Positions 9,866 to 17,566 of a stretch of 37,361 nt of DNA are shown in pieces. The DNA lies in the NCBI GenBank assembly GCA_903935205.1, contig CAIZQU010000082.1:1-37361 (forward strand), read 5' to 3'. Made by a program: the position numbers and the translations under genes. Origin of the DNA: an uncultured cyanobacterium (GTDB lineage Bacteria > Cyanobacteriota > Cyanobacteriia > PCC-6307 > Cyanobiaceae). The notes beneath the pieces were generated by a model, which saw only the letters and a program-made list of their open reading frames with translations, was not told the DNA's origin and did not search any database. Positions within the stretch are counted from its first letter, which is position 1; the number at the start of each line of letters is the position of its first letter.

Positions 9866-10099
9866 GGCGATCACCAATCCGGGGCCCAACCCTAAACAGC
9901 GCCTTCGGCAACGGCCACGGTCGCCACCAACCCTGGCCAGGGCCAGGGGAAGCCGCCTCCACCGGCGCCCGCGCCCGCCTGCCACGCCCTCGCCTGCCGC
10001 TGCAGCCGCTGGCGAACCCTGCCGCAGGGGGCCCCTGGTTCAGGCTGCAGGAGGTCCGTGGCGCCGCGTCAGGCGGGCGGGCTTCCCTAGCCTCGAATC

Positions 10100-11014
10100 G
10101 TGCGCCCTCCGCTCGTCTACCACCCGGCCTATTCGGCACCGCTGCCCAGCAGCCACCGCTTTCCGATGGCCAAATTCCGGCTGCTGGCCGAGCACCTGGA
10201 GCGGCTGGATCTGCTGCGCCCTTCCCAGCTGCACCAGCCCCTACCGGTGCCGCGCCGCTGGTTGGAGCTGGTGCATGGCCGCCGCTATCACCAGGCCTTC
10301 GCCCGCGGTGAGCTCACGACCGCCGAGGAGCGCCGCATCGGTCTGCCGGCCACCACGCCACTGGTGCGGCGCAGCTGGTTGGCGGTGGGTGGAACCGTGC
10401 TCACCGCCCGTCTGGCCCTGGACCATGGCCTGGCCTGCCACCTGGCCGGCGGCACCCATCACGCCTTCCCCGACTACGGCAGCGGCTTCTGCATCTTCAA
10501 CGATGTGGCGATCGCAGCCCGGGTGCTGCTGGCCGAGGGGCGGGTGCGGCGCCTGTTGGTGGTGGATCTCGATGTGCACCAGGGCGACGGCACGGCGGCG
10601 ATCTTTGCGGACGATGGGCGGGTGTTCACATTCTCGGCCCATGCCGCCTCCAACTTCCCGCTGCGCAAGCAGAGCAGCGACCTGGATCTGCCCCTCGCCG
10701 ATGGTCTTGAGGATGAGGCCTATCTGCAGGCCATCGGGGCGGTTCTGCCCGATCTGATCGAGCAGGTCAACCCCGATCTGGTCCTTTACAACGCCGGCGT
10801 CGACCCCCATCGCGGAGACCGGTTGGGCCGGCTCTGTCTCAGTGACATCGGCCTGCTCCAGCGCGACCGGCTGGTGCTGGAGGCGTGCCTGCGCCGTCGC
10901 ATTCCGGTGGCGACGGTGATCGGTGGCGGCTACGACGCCTTGCCCAGTCTGGTGGAGCGCCACGGCCTGATCTTCCGTGCCGCCAGCGAGATGGCCCTGC
11001 TGCACGGCCTCTGA
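10100..11014 (+). CDS. Histone deacetylase-like (arginase/deacetylase fold) hydrolase
   Basis: Zn-dependent deacetylase-superfamily enzyme; bacterial members remove acetyl groups from small molecules such as acetylated polyamines, or from proteins. 304 aa from a GTG at 10100. Key residues are visible: the catalytic His pair in GGTHHAFPD (120-121), zinc ligands Asp158 and His160 in DLDVHQGDGTA, the third ligand Asp235 in YNAGVDPHRGD, and the transition-state Tyr278 in GGGYDAL. The short length and the FNDVAIAA segment resemble the class IV (HDAC11-like) branch. It is probably monocistronic: it is divergent from the DUF1254 gene and meets the GMC oxidoreductase 3' end after 119 bp containing a run of ten C. 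The substrate cannot be predicted. Confidence 0.9.
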   Translation: MRPPLVYHPAYSAPLPSSHRFPMAKFRLLAEHLERLDLLRPSQLHQPLPVPRRWLELVHGRRYHQAFARGELTTAEERRIGLPATTPLVRRSWLAVGGTVLTARLALDHGLACHLAGGTHHAFPDYGSGFCIFNDVAIAARVLLAEGRVRRLLVVDLDVHQGDGTAAIFADDGRVFTFSAHAASNFPLRKQSSDLDLPLADGLEDEAYLQAIGAVLPDLIEQVNPDLVLYNAGVDPHRGDRLGRLCLSDIGLLQRDRLVLEACLRRRIPVATVIGGGYDALPSLVERHGLIFRAASEMALLHGL

Positions 11015-11133
11015 CGCTGCCGTGGCGCCCCCCCCCCAGCGCATCGCCGGCGGGGATGGGGTGGTGCCCCTGGTGCGCTCGCTCGCTCACCCCCAGGGTC
11101 GGGCTCCTGGAAGCGCTGCTGCGGCTGATCGGA

Positions 11134-12693
11134 TCAGCGCCCCAGCTCCCGGCGGATCGCCGCGGCCATCCGCAGCGCCAGGGCCACCACCGTCAGCCCC
11201 GGTCCCACCGACGGACAACCGGGCAGGGTGGAGGCGTCGGCGATCCAGAGGTTGGCCACCTCGTGGCTGCGACCCTCCAGATTGACCACCGAAGCGGCTG
11301 GATCGCTGCCCAGCCGGCAGGTGCCGCAGGCGAAGCCCATCACGTTCAGGGGCGCCTCGCCCCGGGGATAGATCGGCGCCCGCTGCACCACGGTGGTGGC
11401 CGGATCGCGCTCCACCTGCTGCATCACCGCCAGCCAGCGATACACCAGCCGGTCGTGGGCCTCACGGCTGTTGGCCAGGTAGTTGACCACCACCCGCTCG
11501 CCCCGCAGGGTCACCCGGTTGTCTGGATCGGGTCGCACGCTGCTGGCCACCCACCAGCTCACCGAGCGGTCGGCCAGCCACTCCAGGGCGGGATCGGGCA
11601 GCAGCCGGCTCACCAGCGACAGCACCGGCGGCGATTCGGCAAACAGCGGATCCTGCAGCACGCCGCCGCCGCCGCGCACCACCCCAAGGGCGTAGTCGAC
11701 GTTGCGGTCGCCGTCGTGGAAATCCGTCAGGCCCAGGCCGGGCCCGTAGCGACCCGAATGCACCACGGCCGACCGCTGCAGCATGGCGGTGAGCTGGGGG
11801 CGCATCAGGTTGCGGCCCACCTGGTCGGAGCCGTTGGCCATGCCGCGGGGGTGGCGTTCGCTGGCCGAACGCAGCAGGATCACGGCGCTGCCGATCGCCC
11901 CCGCGGCCAGCACCACCTGGTGGGCGCGGAACAACCAGCGCTGGCCGCCGATGCGGGCCTCCACCGCCCGCACCTCCCGGCCGCTGGCGGAGCCATGCAG
12001 GGCCAGCACCTCGGCACCGCAACGCAGCGTGAAGCCGGGGCAGCGGCGGGCCCGGTCGAGCCCGAAGCCCTCGGCGTCGCCGCTGGGATCTTCGGGCGAT
12101 GGGCCCACGCTCAACGGCAGGTGGTAGGGGCGCAGCCCCTGCCGGCGCAGGTCGGCGCCCAGAAGCTCCTGGAAGGGTTCCAGGGGCTTTGGCGCCTGGG
12201 CATAGGGGGCGGAGCGGGGAGGCTCGGTGGCGTCGACACCGGCCTGCCCGTGCACGCGATAGAGCGTTTCGGCGCGGTCATACCAGGGTTCGAGGTCGGC
12301 GTAGCGCAGCTCCCAGTCGGGACCGGGGCCCTCCTGCATCGGCAGGTGGCAGAACTCCCGCTCCCGCATGCGCTCCAGCACCGCGCCCCAGATCTTGGTG
12401 TTCCCCCCTGGGGCCATCACCATCTGCGGTGCGAAGGGGTCGCCATCGGTGCCGATCCACTCCTCGCCCGGGTGGTAGCGGCGGCGGCGGAACAGGTCGA
12501 TGTCGGCCACGTTCTGATCGGCCAGGGGCAGGGGAGTGCCGCGCTCCAGCAGCAGCACCGAAAGGCCCGCGTCCGCCAGCTCGCCGGCCAGGGTGCCGCC
12601 GCCGGCGCCGCTGCCGACGACGAGCACATCAAAAAGCTCCTCTTCGATCAGCAGCCCCCCAGCCGGGGCCGGCGGCAACGGCGGTGCGTTCAT
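11134..12693 (-). CDS. GMC family FAD-dependent oxidoreductase
   Basis: Flavoprotein dehydrogenase/oxidase of the glucose-methanol-choline superfamily, 519 aa. The N-terminal FAD-binding Rossmann motif is VGSGAGGGTLAGELA (about 26-40), and the GGNTKIWGAVL segment lies near 97-107. The C-terminal half has the conserved GTCRLGSDPAASVV and LWIADASTLPG blocks. Two positions depart from the pattern I expect. The residue usually His before GT is Phe (FACGTCR), and the usual Asn-Pro near the C-terminus reads Gly-Pro (PSVGPGLTVVALALR). No Tat or Sec signal is seen, so it is probably cytoplasmic or peripheral. Its ATG overlaps the stop of the oxidase subunit III gene (ATGA), so it is translationally coupled to the terminal-oxidase operon. 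I infer that it may deliver substrate electrons to that chain. Its substrate is unknown. Confidence 0.9.
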   Translation of the reverse strand: MNAPPLPPAPAGGLLIEEELFDVLVVGSGAGGGTLAGELADAGLSVLLLERGTPLPLADQNVADIDLFRRRRYHPGEEWIGTDGDPFAPQMVMAPGGNTKIWGAVLERMREREFCHLPMQEGPGPDWELRYADLEPWYDRAETLYRVHGQAGVDATEPPRSAPYAQAPKPLEPFQELLGADLRRQGLRPYHLPLSVGPSPEDPSGDAEGFGLDRARRCPGFTLRCGAEVLALHGSASGREVRAVEARIGGQRWLFRAHQVVLAAGAIGSAVILLRSASERHPRGMANGSDQVGRNLMRPQLTAMLQRSAVVHSGRYGPGLGLTDFHDGDRNVDYALGVVRGGGGVLQDPLFAESPPVLSLVSRLLPDPALEWLADRSVSWWVASSVRPDPDNRVTLRGERVVVNYLANSREAHDRLVYRWLAVMQQVERDPATTVVQRAPIYPRGEAPLNVMGFACGTCRLGSDPAASVVNLEGRSHEVANLWIADASTLPGCPSVGPGLTVVALALRMAAAIRRELGR

Positions 12694-13385
12694 CGGTCCT
12701 GCCAGAGGTAAAGGAGGGCAAACAGCACGATCCAGATCACATCGACGAAATGCCAGAACAGGCCCACCGCCGTCACCCCCGCTTCGCCGCCGTCGTAATT
12801 ACCGGGCTGGAAGGATCGCCAGAGCATCAGGGCCATCAGCAGCACGCCGCTGATCACGTGCAGGCCGTGGAAGCCGGTGAGCAGGTAGAAGCAGGCGCCG
12901 AACACCCCGTCAGCCAGGCCGAAGGGGAGCCCCATCCATTCGCGGGCCTGTCCGAGCACGAACCAGCTGCCCATCGCCATGGTGAGCAGCCACCAGAGCC
13001 GGAAGCGCCCCAGCTGGCGGCGGTGCAGGGCCCGTTCGGCCAGCCAGGCCACGCCGCTGGAGCTCACCAGCACCAGCGTGTTGATCAGCGGTTCCCGCAC
13101 CTCCAGACCTTCCACCCCAGGCGGCAGCCAGAGGGGAGAGGAGCGCTTGAACACGATGTAGGCCGCGAACAGGGCGGCGAAGATCAGGCTCTCGGAGGCC
13201 AGAAAGATCACGAAGCCCGTGAGGTTGTGGCCGCCGTGGCCGCCGTGGCCGCCATGGCCGCCGAGGGAGTTGCCGCCAGGTTCATCCGGCCGGCTTTCGG
13301 GGCCCTCTGGATGGCGACCAGCGGCGAGCTCCGGGAGGCCGCCGGAGCCGGGGCCGGTGCTGCCGCCGAGCAGGGATTCCGCCAT
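12690..13385 (-). CDS. ctaE: Haem-copper oxidase subunit III (ARTO-type)
   Basis: Subunit III of the terminal oxidase, 231 aa, an integral membrane protein stabilising subunit I. A soluble Gly/Pro-rich N-terminus of about 54 residues precedes five helices: FVIFLASESLIFAALFAAY, INTLVLVSSSGVAWLA, LLTMAMGSWFVLG, then ACFYLLTGFHGLHVISGVLL and FVDVIWIVLFALLYLW. The FHGLHVISG block is a subunit III signature. Unusually, the N-terminus ends in four tandem Gly-Gly-His units (residues 42-53) just before the first helix. Its start has AGGAGG 9 nt upstream, and the gene begins 4 bp after the ctaD stop. Its stop overlaps the GMC start by 4 bp. Confidence 0.93.
   Translation of the reverse strand: MAESLLGGSTGPGSGGLPELAAGRHPEGPESRPDEPGGNSLGGHGGHGGHGGHNLTGFVIFLASESLIFAALFAAYIVFKRSSPLWLPPGVEGLEVREPLINTLVLVSSSGVAWLAERALHRRQLGRFRLWWLLTMAMGSWFVLGQAREWMGLPFGLADGVFGACFYLLTGFHGLHVISGVLLMALMLWRSFQPGNYDGGEAGVTAVGLFWHFVDVIWIVLFALLYLWQDR
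13227..13262 (-). repeat. Four tandem 9-bp units encoding (Gly-Gly-His)4 in ctaE
   Basis: Four copies of GTGGCCGCC (one with ATG in place of GTG) encode Gly-Gly-His four times at residues 42-53 of subunit III. The slightly degenerate His codon (one CAT among CAC) argues that it is not a very recent slippage product. Histidine-rich tracts can bind Cu or Zn; a metal role here is only a possibility. Confidence 0.85.
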
Positions 13386-13389
13386 CGCT

Positions 13390-15084
13390 TCAGGCCTCCT
13401 GCAACCGCGCTTCGTAGCGCTCCTGGTCGGCCACCAGAGGATGGCCGAGGCCGTAGCCGTAGGGAGCGCTGATCACGGTGGGCACATCGTGTTCAAAGTT
13501 CTCGGCCGGCGGTGGCGAGGGCAGCAGCCACTCCAGACCGATGGCCTGCCAGGGATTGGCCGGGGCCCGAGCCCCCCGCACCCAGGAACTCACCAGATTG
13601 AGCAGGAAGGGAATCGTGGCCACCCCGAGCAGGAAGGCGCCGAGGCTGGCGAGCACATTGGCCAGGGCGAATTCGGGGTCGTAGGCGGCGACCCGGCGGG
13701 GCATGCCCATCAGGCCGGCCCAGTGCATCGGCAGGAAGTTGAGCTGGGCGGCGAGGAAGGTGAGCAGGAAGTGAACCTTACCAAGACCTTCGTAGAGCAT
13801 GCGACCGGTGAATTTTGCGAACCAGTGATAAATTGCGGCATACACACCGAAGGTGATTGTGGAGAAAATCACCGTATGGAAATGACCAACAACGAAATAG
13901 GTATTGCCCACGTGCACATCCACCGGCACCGTGGCCAGCATCACGCCGGTGATGCCGGCAAAGATGAAGTTGAAAACCCCGCCCATCGCAAATAGCATGG
14001 CTGTGGTCAGCCAGAGTTTGCCGCGCCAGAGGGTGGCCAGCCAGGCAAAAACCTTGATGCCGGTGGGCACGGCAATCAGCATCGTGGTGACCATGAACAG
14101 ATGGCGCATCCATTGCGGTGTGCCGCTGGTGAACATGTGGTGCACCCAGACGATCAGGCTGAGCAGCACGATGCCGAATGAGGCGATGGCGACCACGTGG
14201 TAGCCGAACAGGGGCTTGCGGGCATAGACCGGAAAGATCTCGGAGAAGAAGCCGAACACCGGCAGCACCATCACGTAGACGGCGGGGTGGGAGTAAAACC
14301 AGAAAAAATGTTGATAGAGCATCGGGTCTCCACCGCCCTCCGGGCGGAAAAAGCTGGTGCCGAAGCTCAGATCAAACAGCAGCATCACCGCCCCGGCCGT
14401 CAGCACCGGCAGCCCCGCCAGCTGGATCGTCTGGGCCGCCAGGGCCGTCCAACAGAAGATCGGCAGGCGAAACCAGCCCATGCCAGGGGCGCGCATGCGC
14501 ATGATCGTGGTGCAGAAATTCACCGCCCCCAGAATGGAACTCACCCCCGATATGGCCACTGCCAGAATCCAAAGAAACTGACCATTGACCAGCAGGCCCA
14601 ACGGGTTCTGGGTGCTCAGCGGGGGATAGGCCCACCAGCCCGAGCTGGCGGGGCCGCCCGGCACCAGGAAGCTGGCCATCAGGATCACGCCAAACAAGGG
14701 AAACATCCAGAAGGCCAGGGCATTGAGGCGCGGGAAGGCCATGTCTGGCGCGCCGATCATCGGTGGAATCAGGAGATTATTGAACCCATTCAGAATTGGA
14801 AAGAGAAAGAGAAACAGCATCACCGTGCCATGCATGGTGTAGAGGCCGTTGTAAACCGTCGGATCGATCAGATCGGCCGGTGGTGTCAGCAGTTCGCCCC
14901 GCATGATCATCGCCAGCAGACCTCCGACCAGCAGAAACAGCAGGGCCAGGGCGATGTATTGAATCCCGATCACCTTGGCGTCGGTGTTGAAGGTGAAGAA
15001 GCGTCGCCAGTTGTCCGGTGCCCCAGGCACTGGATGGGGGGCCCGCAGGACGCGGGGATCGAAGCGGATCGGGGCGGTGCTCAT
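13390..15084 (-). CDS. ctaD: Haem-copper oxidase subunit I, A2 type (ARTO)
   Basis: Catalytic subunit of the terminal oxidase (O2 to water with proton pumping), 564 aa and about 12 helices. Haem and Cu ligands are present: His85 (TMHG), His266, His315/His316 (VHHMF), and His401/His403 (VGHFH). The D-channel entry Asp114 in GAPDMAFPR and Asn121 are kept, as is the K-channel Lys344 (TGIKVF). At the site where A1 oxidases have HPEVY, this protein reads YSHPAVY (264-270). The proton-gating Glu is Ala and the Tyr-Ser pair of A2-type oxidases replaces it; the crosslinking Tyr270 is kept. It lies 12 bp after ctaC and 4 bp before ctaE. Patches near 13770-14060, 14270-14330 and 14500-14600 are markedly less GC-rich than the rest of the operon. 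Confidence 0.97.
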   Translation of the reverse strand: MSTAPIRFDPRVLRAPHPVPGAPDNWRRFFTFNTDAKVIGIQYIALALLFLLVGGLLAMIMRGELLTPPADLIDPTVYNGLYTMHGTVMLFLFLFPILNGFNNLLIPPMIGAPDMAFPRLNALAFWMFPLFGVILMASFLVPGGPASSGWWAYPPLSTQNPLGLLVNGQFLWILAVAISGVSSILGAVNFCTTIMRMRAPGMGWFRLPIFCWTALAAQTIQLAGLPVLTAGAVMLLFDLSFGTSFFRPEGGGDPMLYQHFFWFYSHPAVYVMVLPVFGFFSEIFPVYARKPLFGYHVVAIASFGIVLLSLIVWVHHMFTSGTPQWMRHLFMVTTMLIAVPTGIKVFAWLATLWRGKLWLTTAMLFAMGGVFNFIFAGITGVMLATVPVDVHVGNTYFVVGHFHTVIFSTITFGVYAAIYHWFAKFTGRMLYEGLGKVHFLLTFLAAQLNFLPMHWAGLMGMPRRVAAYDPEFALANVLASLGAFLLGVATIPFLLNLVSSWVRGARAPANPWQAIGLEWLLPSPPPAENFEHDVPTVISAPYGYGLGHPLVADQERYEARLQEA

Positions 15085-15096
15085 CGGTGGTGCGGC

Positions 15097-16317
15097 TCAG
15101 CCTGCGTGGGGGGCGGTGGCGTCGAGGGGGGCGTTGACCAGGGGAGGGGCGGCCGGGGCCACCGTGGCCCAACCCCGGTTGCCCTGGCGCAGGCGCTGCT
15201 CCCAGAGATCGCTGGCGAGGTTGGGGTTGGGCACCAGGGGGCTGGCCAGGGCTGTCTCGAGCCAGTGGCTGAACGCCTCCTCGCTCTCCACCACCACATC
15301 GGTCTGGTTGGCGGCGAAGTAGGCGCCGCTGAACAGGGAATCCCGCAGCCGGTAGCGCCCCTCGCGACTGGGGGTGAGGCGGTAATCGATCACGCTGCCG
15401 GGCACCACGTCCTGGCGCAGTCGGAAGGCGGGAATCGAGAGGCCGTGCAGCACATCGAGCGAAAGCAGGCGCAGCCGCACCGGGCGGTTGAGGGGCAGGT
15501 GCAGTTCGCCGCTGCGAACGCCGTTGGGATAGATGAATTCCCAGGACCACTGGCGGGCGATCACCACCACCGGACCCAGCTCGGCGGGGGGTGGCCCAGC
15601 CGGGGGGGAGGCCACCGTGGCGCCGGCTGCCGCCCTGGGGGAGGAGCGCTGAGCCGCAGCCAGCGCGGCAGTGGAGCGTTCGGATGCCTGGGCGATCGCG
15701 GCAGCGGAGCCTGCCTGTGCGGGCCTCAAGGCGCTGGAATGGTCAGGCGCCGCCGCGCCGGCAGCGGCATCAACACCCGGAGCGCCTCCCGCGGCCGCTA
15801 TCTCCTCCACCCCCTCCAGCCCCACCAGCCGCAGGGCTTCGGCGGCCCCCGCCACCCGCACCTTGCCGCCCAGGCTGGCGAGCTGGCCGTTGACCCGGAT
15901 CGCCTGCCAGGCGATCAGCAGGACCAGCACCAGGGGGATCAGGGTCCAGGTGATCTCGAGGGTCAGATTGCCCTCGATCGGTTCACCATCGTCGCGGTCG
16001 TACCTGCCGGTGCGGTCGAACAGCAGGGTCCAGACCATCACCGCCGTGCAGCCCAGGAGCAGAAAGCAGCCGATCCCCACCTCAAGCCCGAATAGGTCGT
16101 CAACCAGGGGGGCGGCGGTGGAAGCCTGGGGCGGCAGCCAATGGGGCACCTGATCCATCAGCCAACGGCTGGCCAGCAGGTCGAGGCCGACCCCCAGCGT
16201 CACCAGCACCACCGCCCCCCGATCGAGGCCGGGGTCGCGCCGATCGGGGGGCGTACCGGAGCCCTGGGGCCCGCTGGTTGCTCCGGAACCGGTCGCCGTC
16301 GAAACGGAGTCGCTCAT
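15097..16317 (-). CDS. ctaC: Oxidase subunit II lacking the CuA site (ARTO-type)
   Basis: Subunit II of a haem-copper oxidase, 406 aa from ATG 16317, which overlaps the preceding DUF2231 stop by 4 bp. The order is an N-terminal helix (AVVLVTLGVGLDLL), a second segment (LEVGIGCFLLLGCTAVMVWTL) and a third after EGNLTLEITWT (LIPLVLVLLIAW). Next comes an Ala-rich insertion of about 100 residues (roughly 146-247), then the cupredoxin domain with the aromatic RQWSWEF motif (255-261). The fold motif HGLSIPAFRLRQDVVPG keeps only the first ligand-type His291. The CxExCGxxHxxM CuA motif is replaced by DSLFSGAYFAAN (326-337): both Cys, the Glu, the His and the Met are absent. Loss of CuA is described for the cyanobacterial alternative respiratory terminal oxidase and for quinol oxidases, so electrons probably do not enter from cytochrome c through CuA. 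Confidence 0.93.
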   Translation of the reverse strand: MSDSVSTATGSGATSGPQGSGTPPDRRDPGLDRGAVVLVTLGVGLDLLASRWLMDQVPHWLPPQASTAAPLVDDLFGLEVGIGCFLLLGCTAVMVWTLLFDRTGRYDRDDGEPIEGNLTLEITWTLIPLVLVLLIAWQAIRVNGQLASLGGKVRVAGAAEALRLVGLEGVEEIAAAGGAPGVDAAAGAAAPDHSSALRPAQAGSAAAIAQASERSTAALAAAQRSSPRAAAGATVASPPAGPPPAELGPVVVIARQWSWEFIYPNGVRSGELHLPLNRPVRLRLLSLDVLHGLSIPAFRLRQDVVPGSVIDYRLTPSREGRYRLRDSLFSGAYFAANQTDVVVESEEAFSHWLETALASPLVPNPNLASDLWEQRLRQGNRGWATVAPAAPPLVNAPLDATAPHAG

Positions 16318-16940
16318 GGCAACAGCTGGCGAGGATCGGCGCCTTCGGCCAGAAGCTGGTCGGCGGTGACATGCACGCCGAATTCGGCCGCCAGCTCCGC
16401 GCCCAGGGTGCCATGCAGCCCGAGCAGGCCAAACAGGAGCAGACCCACCAGCAGATAGGACCACTGCACCTGACGGCCGTAATCACGCCGCCAGGCGAAG
16501 CGCTGAAACCCGCGCCACACCGTCATCGCCACGATCGCCAGCAGCAGCAGAACGCCGCCCACCCCATGCCAGAGCAGGGTGGTGGTGGCGTCGAGGCCGA
16601 GGGCGCTGCGCACCCCCGGCACCGGGTCCGCCAGCAGCATCTCGTAGAAACCTGCGGCCACCGTCAGGAAGCTGATGCCAGCACAGGCCAGCAGGTTGTA
16701 CCAGCCGACATCGTGGAAGCCGCTGCGGGTGACGGGCAGGGCCAGGAAGCGGAAGATCCGCTTTTCCACCGGGTAGAGGGCCCCGACCAGATCGAAGGCG
16801 ATGGCGATCACGAACAGGCCGATGCTCAGGTGCACCAGGTTGGGGTGAATCGGCAGGGCATAGGGCAGGTCGTTGGCCCCCAGTCCCGCTGGACGCAGCG
16901 GCGCCAGCACAGGCCAACCCGTTGCCGTCAAGGGGCTCAC
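16314..16940 (-). CDS. DUF2231 membrane protein (second copy, adjacent to ctaC)
   Basis: Four-helix membrane protein of 208 aa. I place the start at GTG 16940 because it overlaps the upstream DUF2231 stop as GTGA; the frame is open further but would run into that gene. Helix 1 carries IHPNLVHLSIGLF (His32, His37), helix 3 has LLWHGVGGVLLLL (His125), and helix 4 ends in GLLGLHGTLG (His176). The neighbouring paralogue has His at the equivalent four sites. Paired intramembrane His residues suggest bound haem b or a quinol site, by analogy with cytochrome b561-like four-helix proteins; the family itself has no known function. It is translationally coupled on both sides (4-bp overlaps), so it is probably made together with the oxidase. 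Confidence 0.85.
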   Translation of the reverse strand: MSPLTATGWPVLAPLRPAGLGANDLPYALPIHPNLVHLSIGLFVIAIAFDLVGALYPVEKRIFRFLALPVTRSGFHDVGWYNLLACAGISFLTVAAGFYEMLLADPVPGVRSALGLDATTTLLWHGVGGVLLLLAIVAMTVWRGFQRFAWRRDYGRQVQWSYLLVGLLLFGLLGLHGTLGAELAAEFGVHVTADQLLAEGADPRQLLP

Positions 16941-17566
16941 AACCTGCCCTCTCGCATCGCCGCCACCACCTGCACCGTGTGGAGGCCGTAGGTCCAGATC
17001 AGCTGGTTGCCGAGCAGGGTCTGGACCACGATCAGCACGCTCAGGCCGGCGCCCGCCACCAGGAAGGGGGCGGGAAGGCTCTGGGGGTCGCGGCTGCGGA
17101 TCACGTAGCGCCATCCCGAGAGCAGGGAGAACACCCCCGCCAGGGCCCAGCCGAGGCTGCTGTGCAGATTGAGCAGATCGCGGGAGGCCCCATAGGGATT
17201 GGCAAGACCCGCTTCCACCTGGCCGAAGAGGATGGCCACGAAGATCGCCACCGTGGCGAACAGCAGGTTCCAGAAACTCACCTCAAACAGGGCCGGCCGC
17301 CGTCCGAAGCGGCCGATCAGATCAAACACAAAAGCCACCAGTCCCATCGCAATCACGAAGTGCACGACGATCGGGTGGATGGTGTCCATCCAGGGCAGGT
17401 TGTGCTCGTTGAGGGGAGGCAGCAACGGCACGGTGGGGGTGGCGATTCGCCGGCGGGTGATTTCAGGCTGGCGGTTCGGCCTGCGAAAGCCGCGGCTTGT
17501 GATGGATTGCGACAGCTGCGTCGACGATTCCACACCGGCCGCGGAACCCTTCGCCAGCGTGGCCAT
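16937..17566 (-). CDS. DUF2231 membrane protein (first gene of the oxidase operon)
   Basis: 209 aa with a polar N-terminal extension of about 60 residues, then four helices. TIHPIVVHFVIAMG (His64, His69) is in helix 1, FWNLLFATVAIFVAILFG is helix 2, LLNLHSSLGW (His135) is in helix 3, and TYGLHTVQ (His196) is at the end of helix 4. It is a paralogue of the next gene with the same His layout. The ATG at 17566 has GAAGGGATC just upstream, a reasonable ribosome-binding site. It is the probable first gene of the operon. Only 24 bp separate its start from the divergent HdeD-like gene, so the promoter must overlap that gene's 5' end or the short gap. Function unknown; a role in electron input or assembly of the CuA-less oxidase is inferred from position. 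Confidence 0.85.
   Translation of the reverse strand: MATLAKGSAAGVESSTQLSQSITSRGFRRPNRQPEITRRRIATPTVPLLPPLNEHNLPWMDTIHPIVVHFVIAMGLVAFVFDLIGRFGRRPALFEVSFWNLLFATVAIFVAILFGQVEAGLANPYGASRDLLNLHSSLGWALAGVFSLLSGWRYVIRSRDPQSLPAPFLVAGAGLSVLIVVQTLLGNQLIWTYGLHTVQVVAAMREGRL

Noticed and set aside
11028-11037. Run of ten C as a possible phase-variation tract
   Set aside because: It lies between two convergent genes, outside any reading frame or promoter, so a length change would not switch a gene in an obvious way.
14197-16095. 632-codon plus-strand frame antisense to ctaD and ctaC
   Set aside because: Opposite strand to two genes with clear catalytic motifs; the translation is His/Gln/Gly-rich with no recognisable domain.
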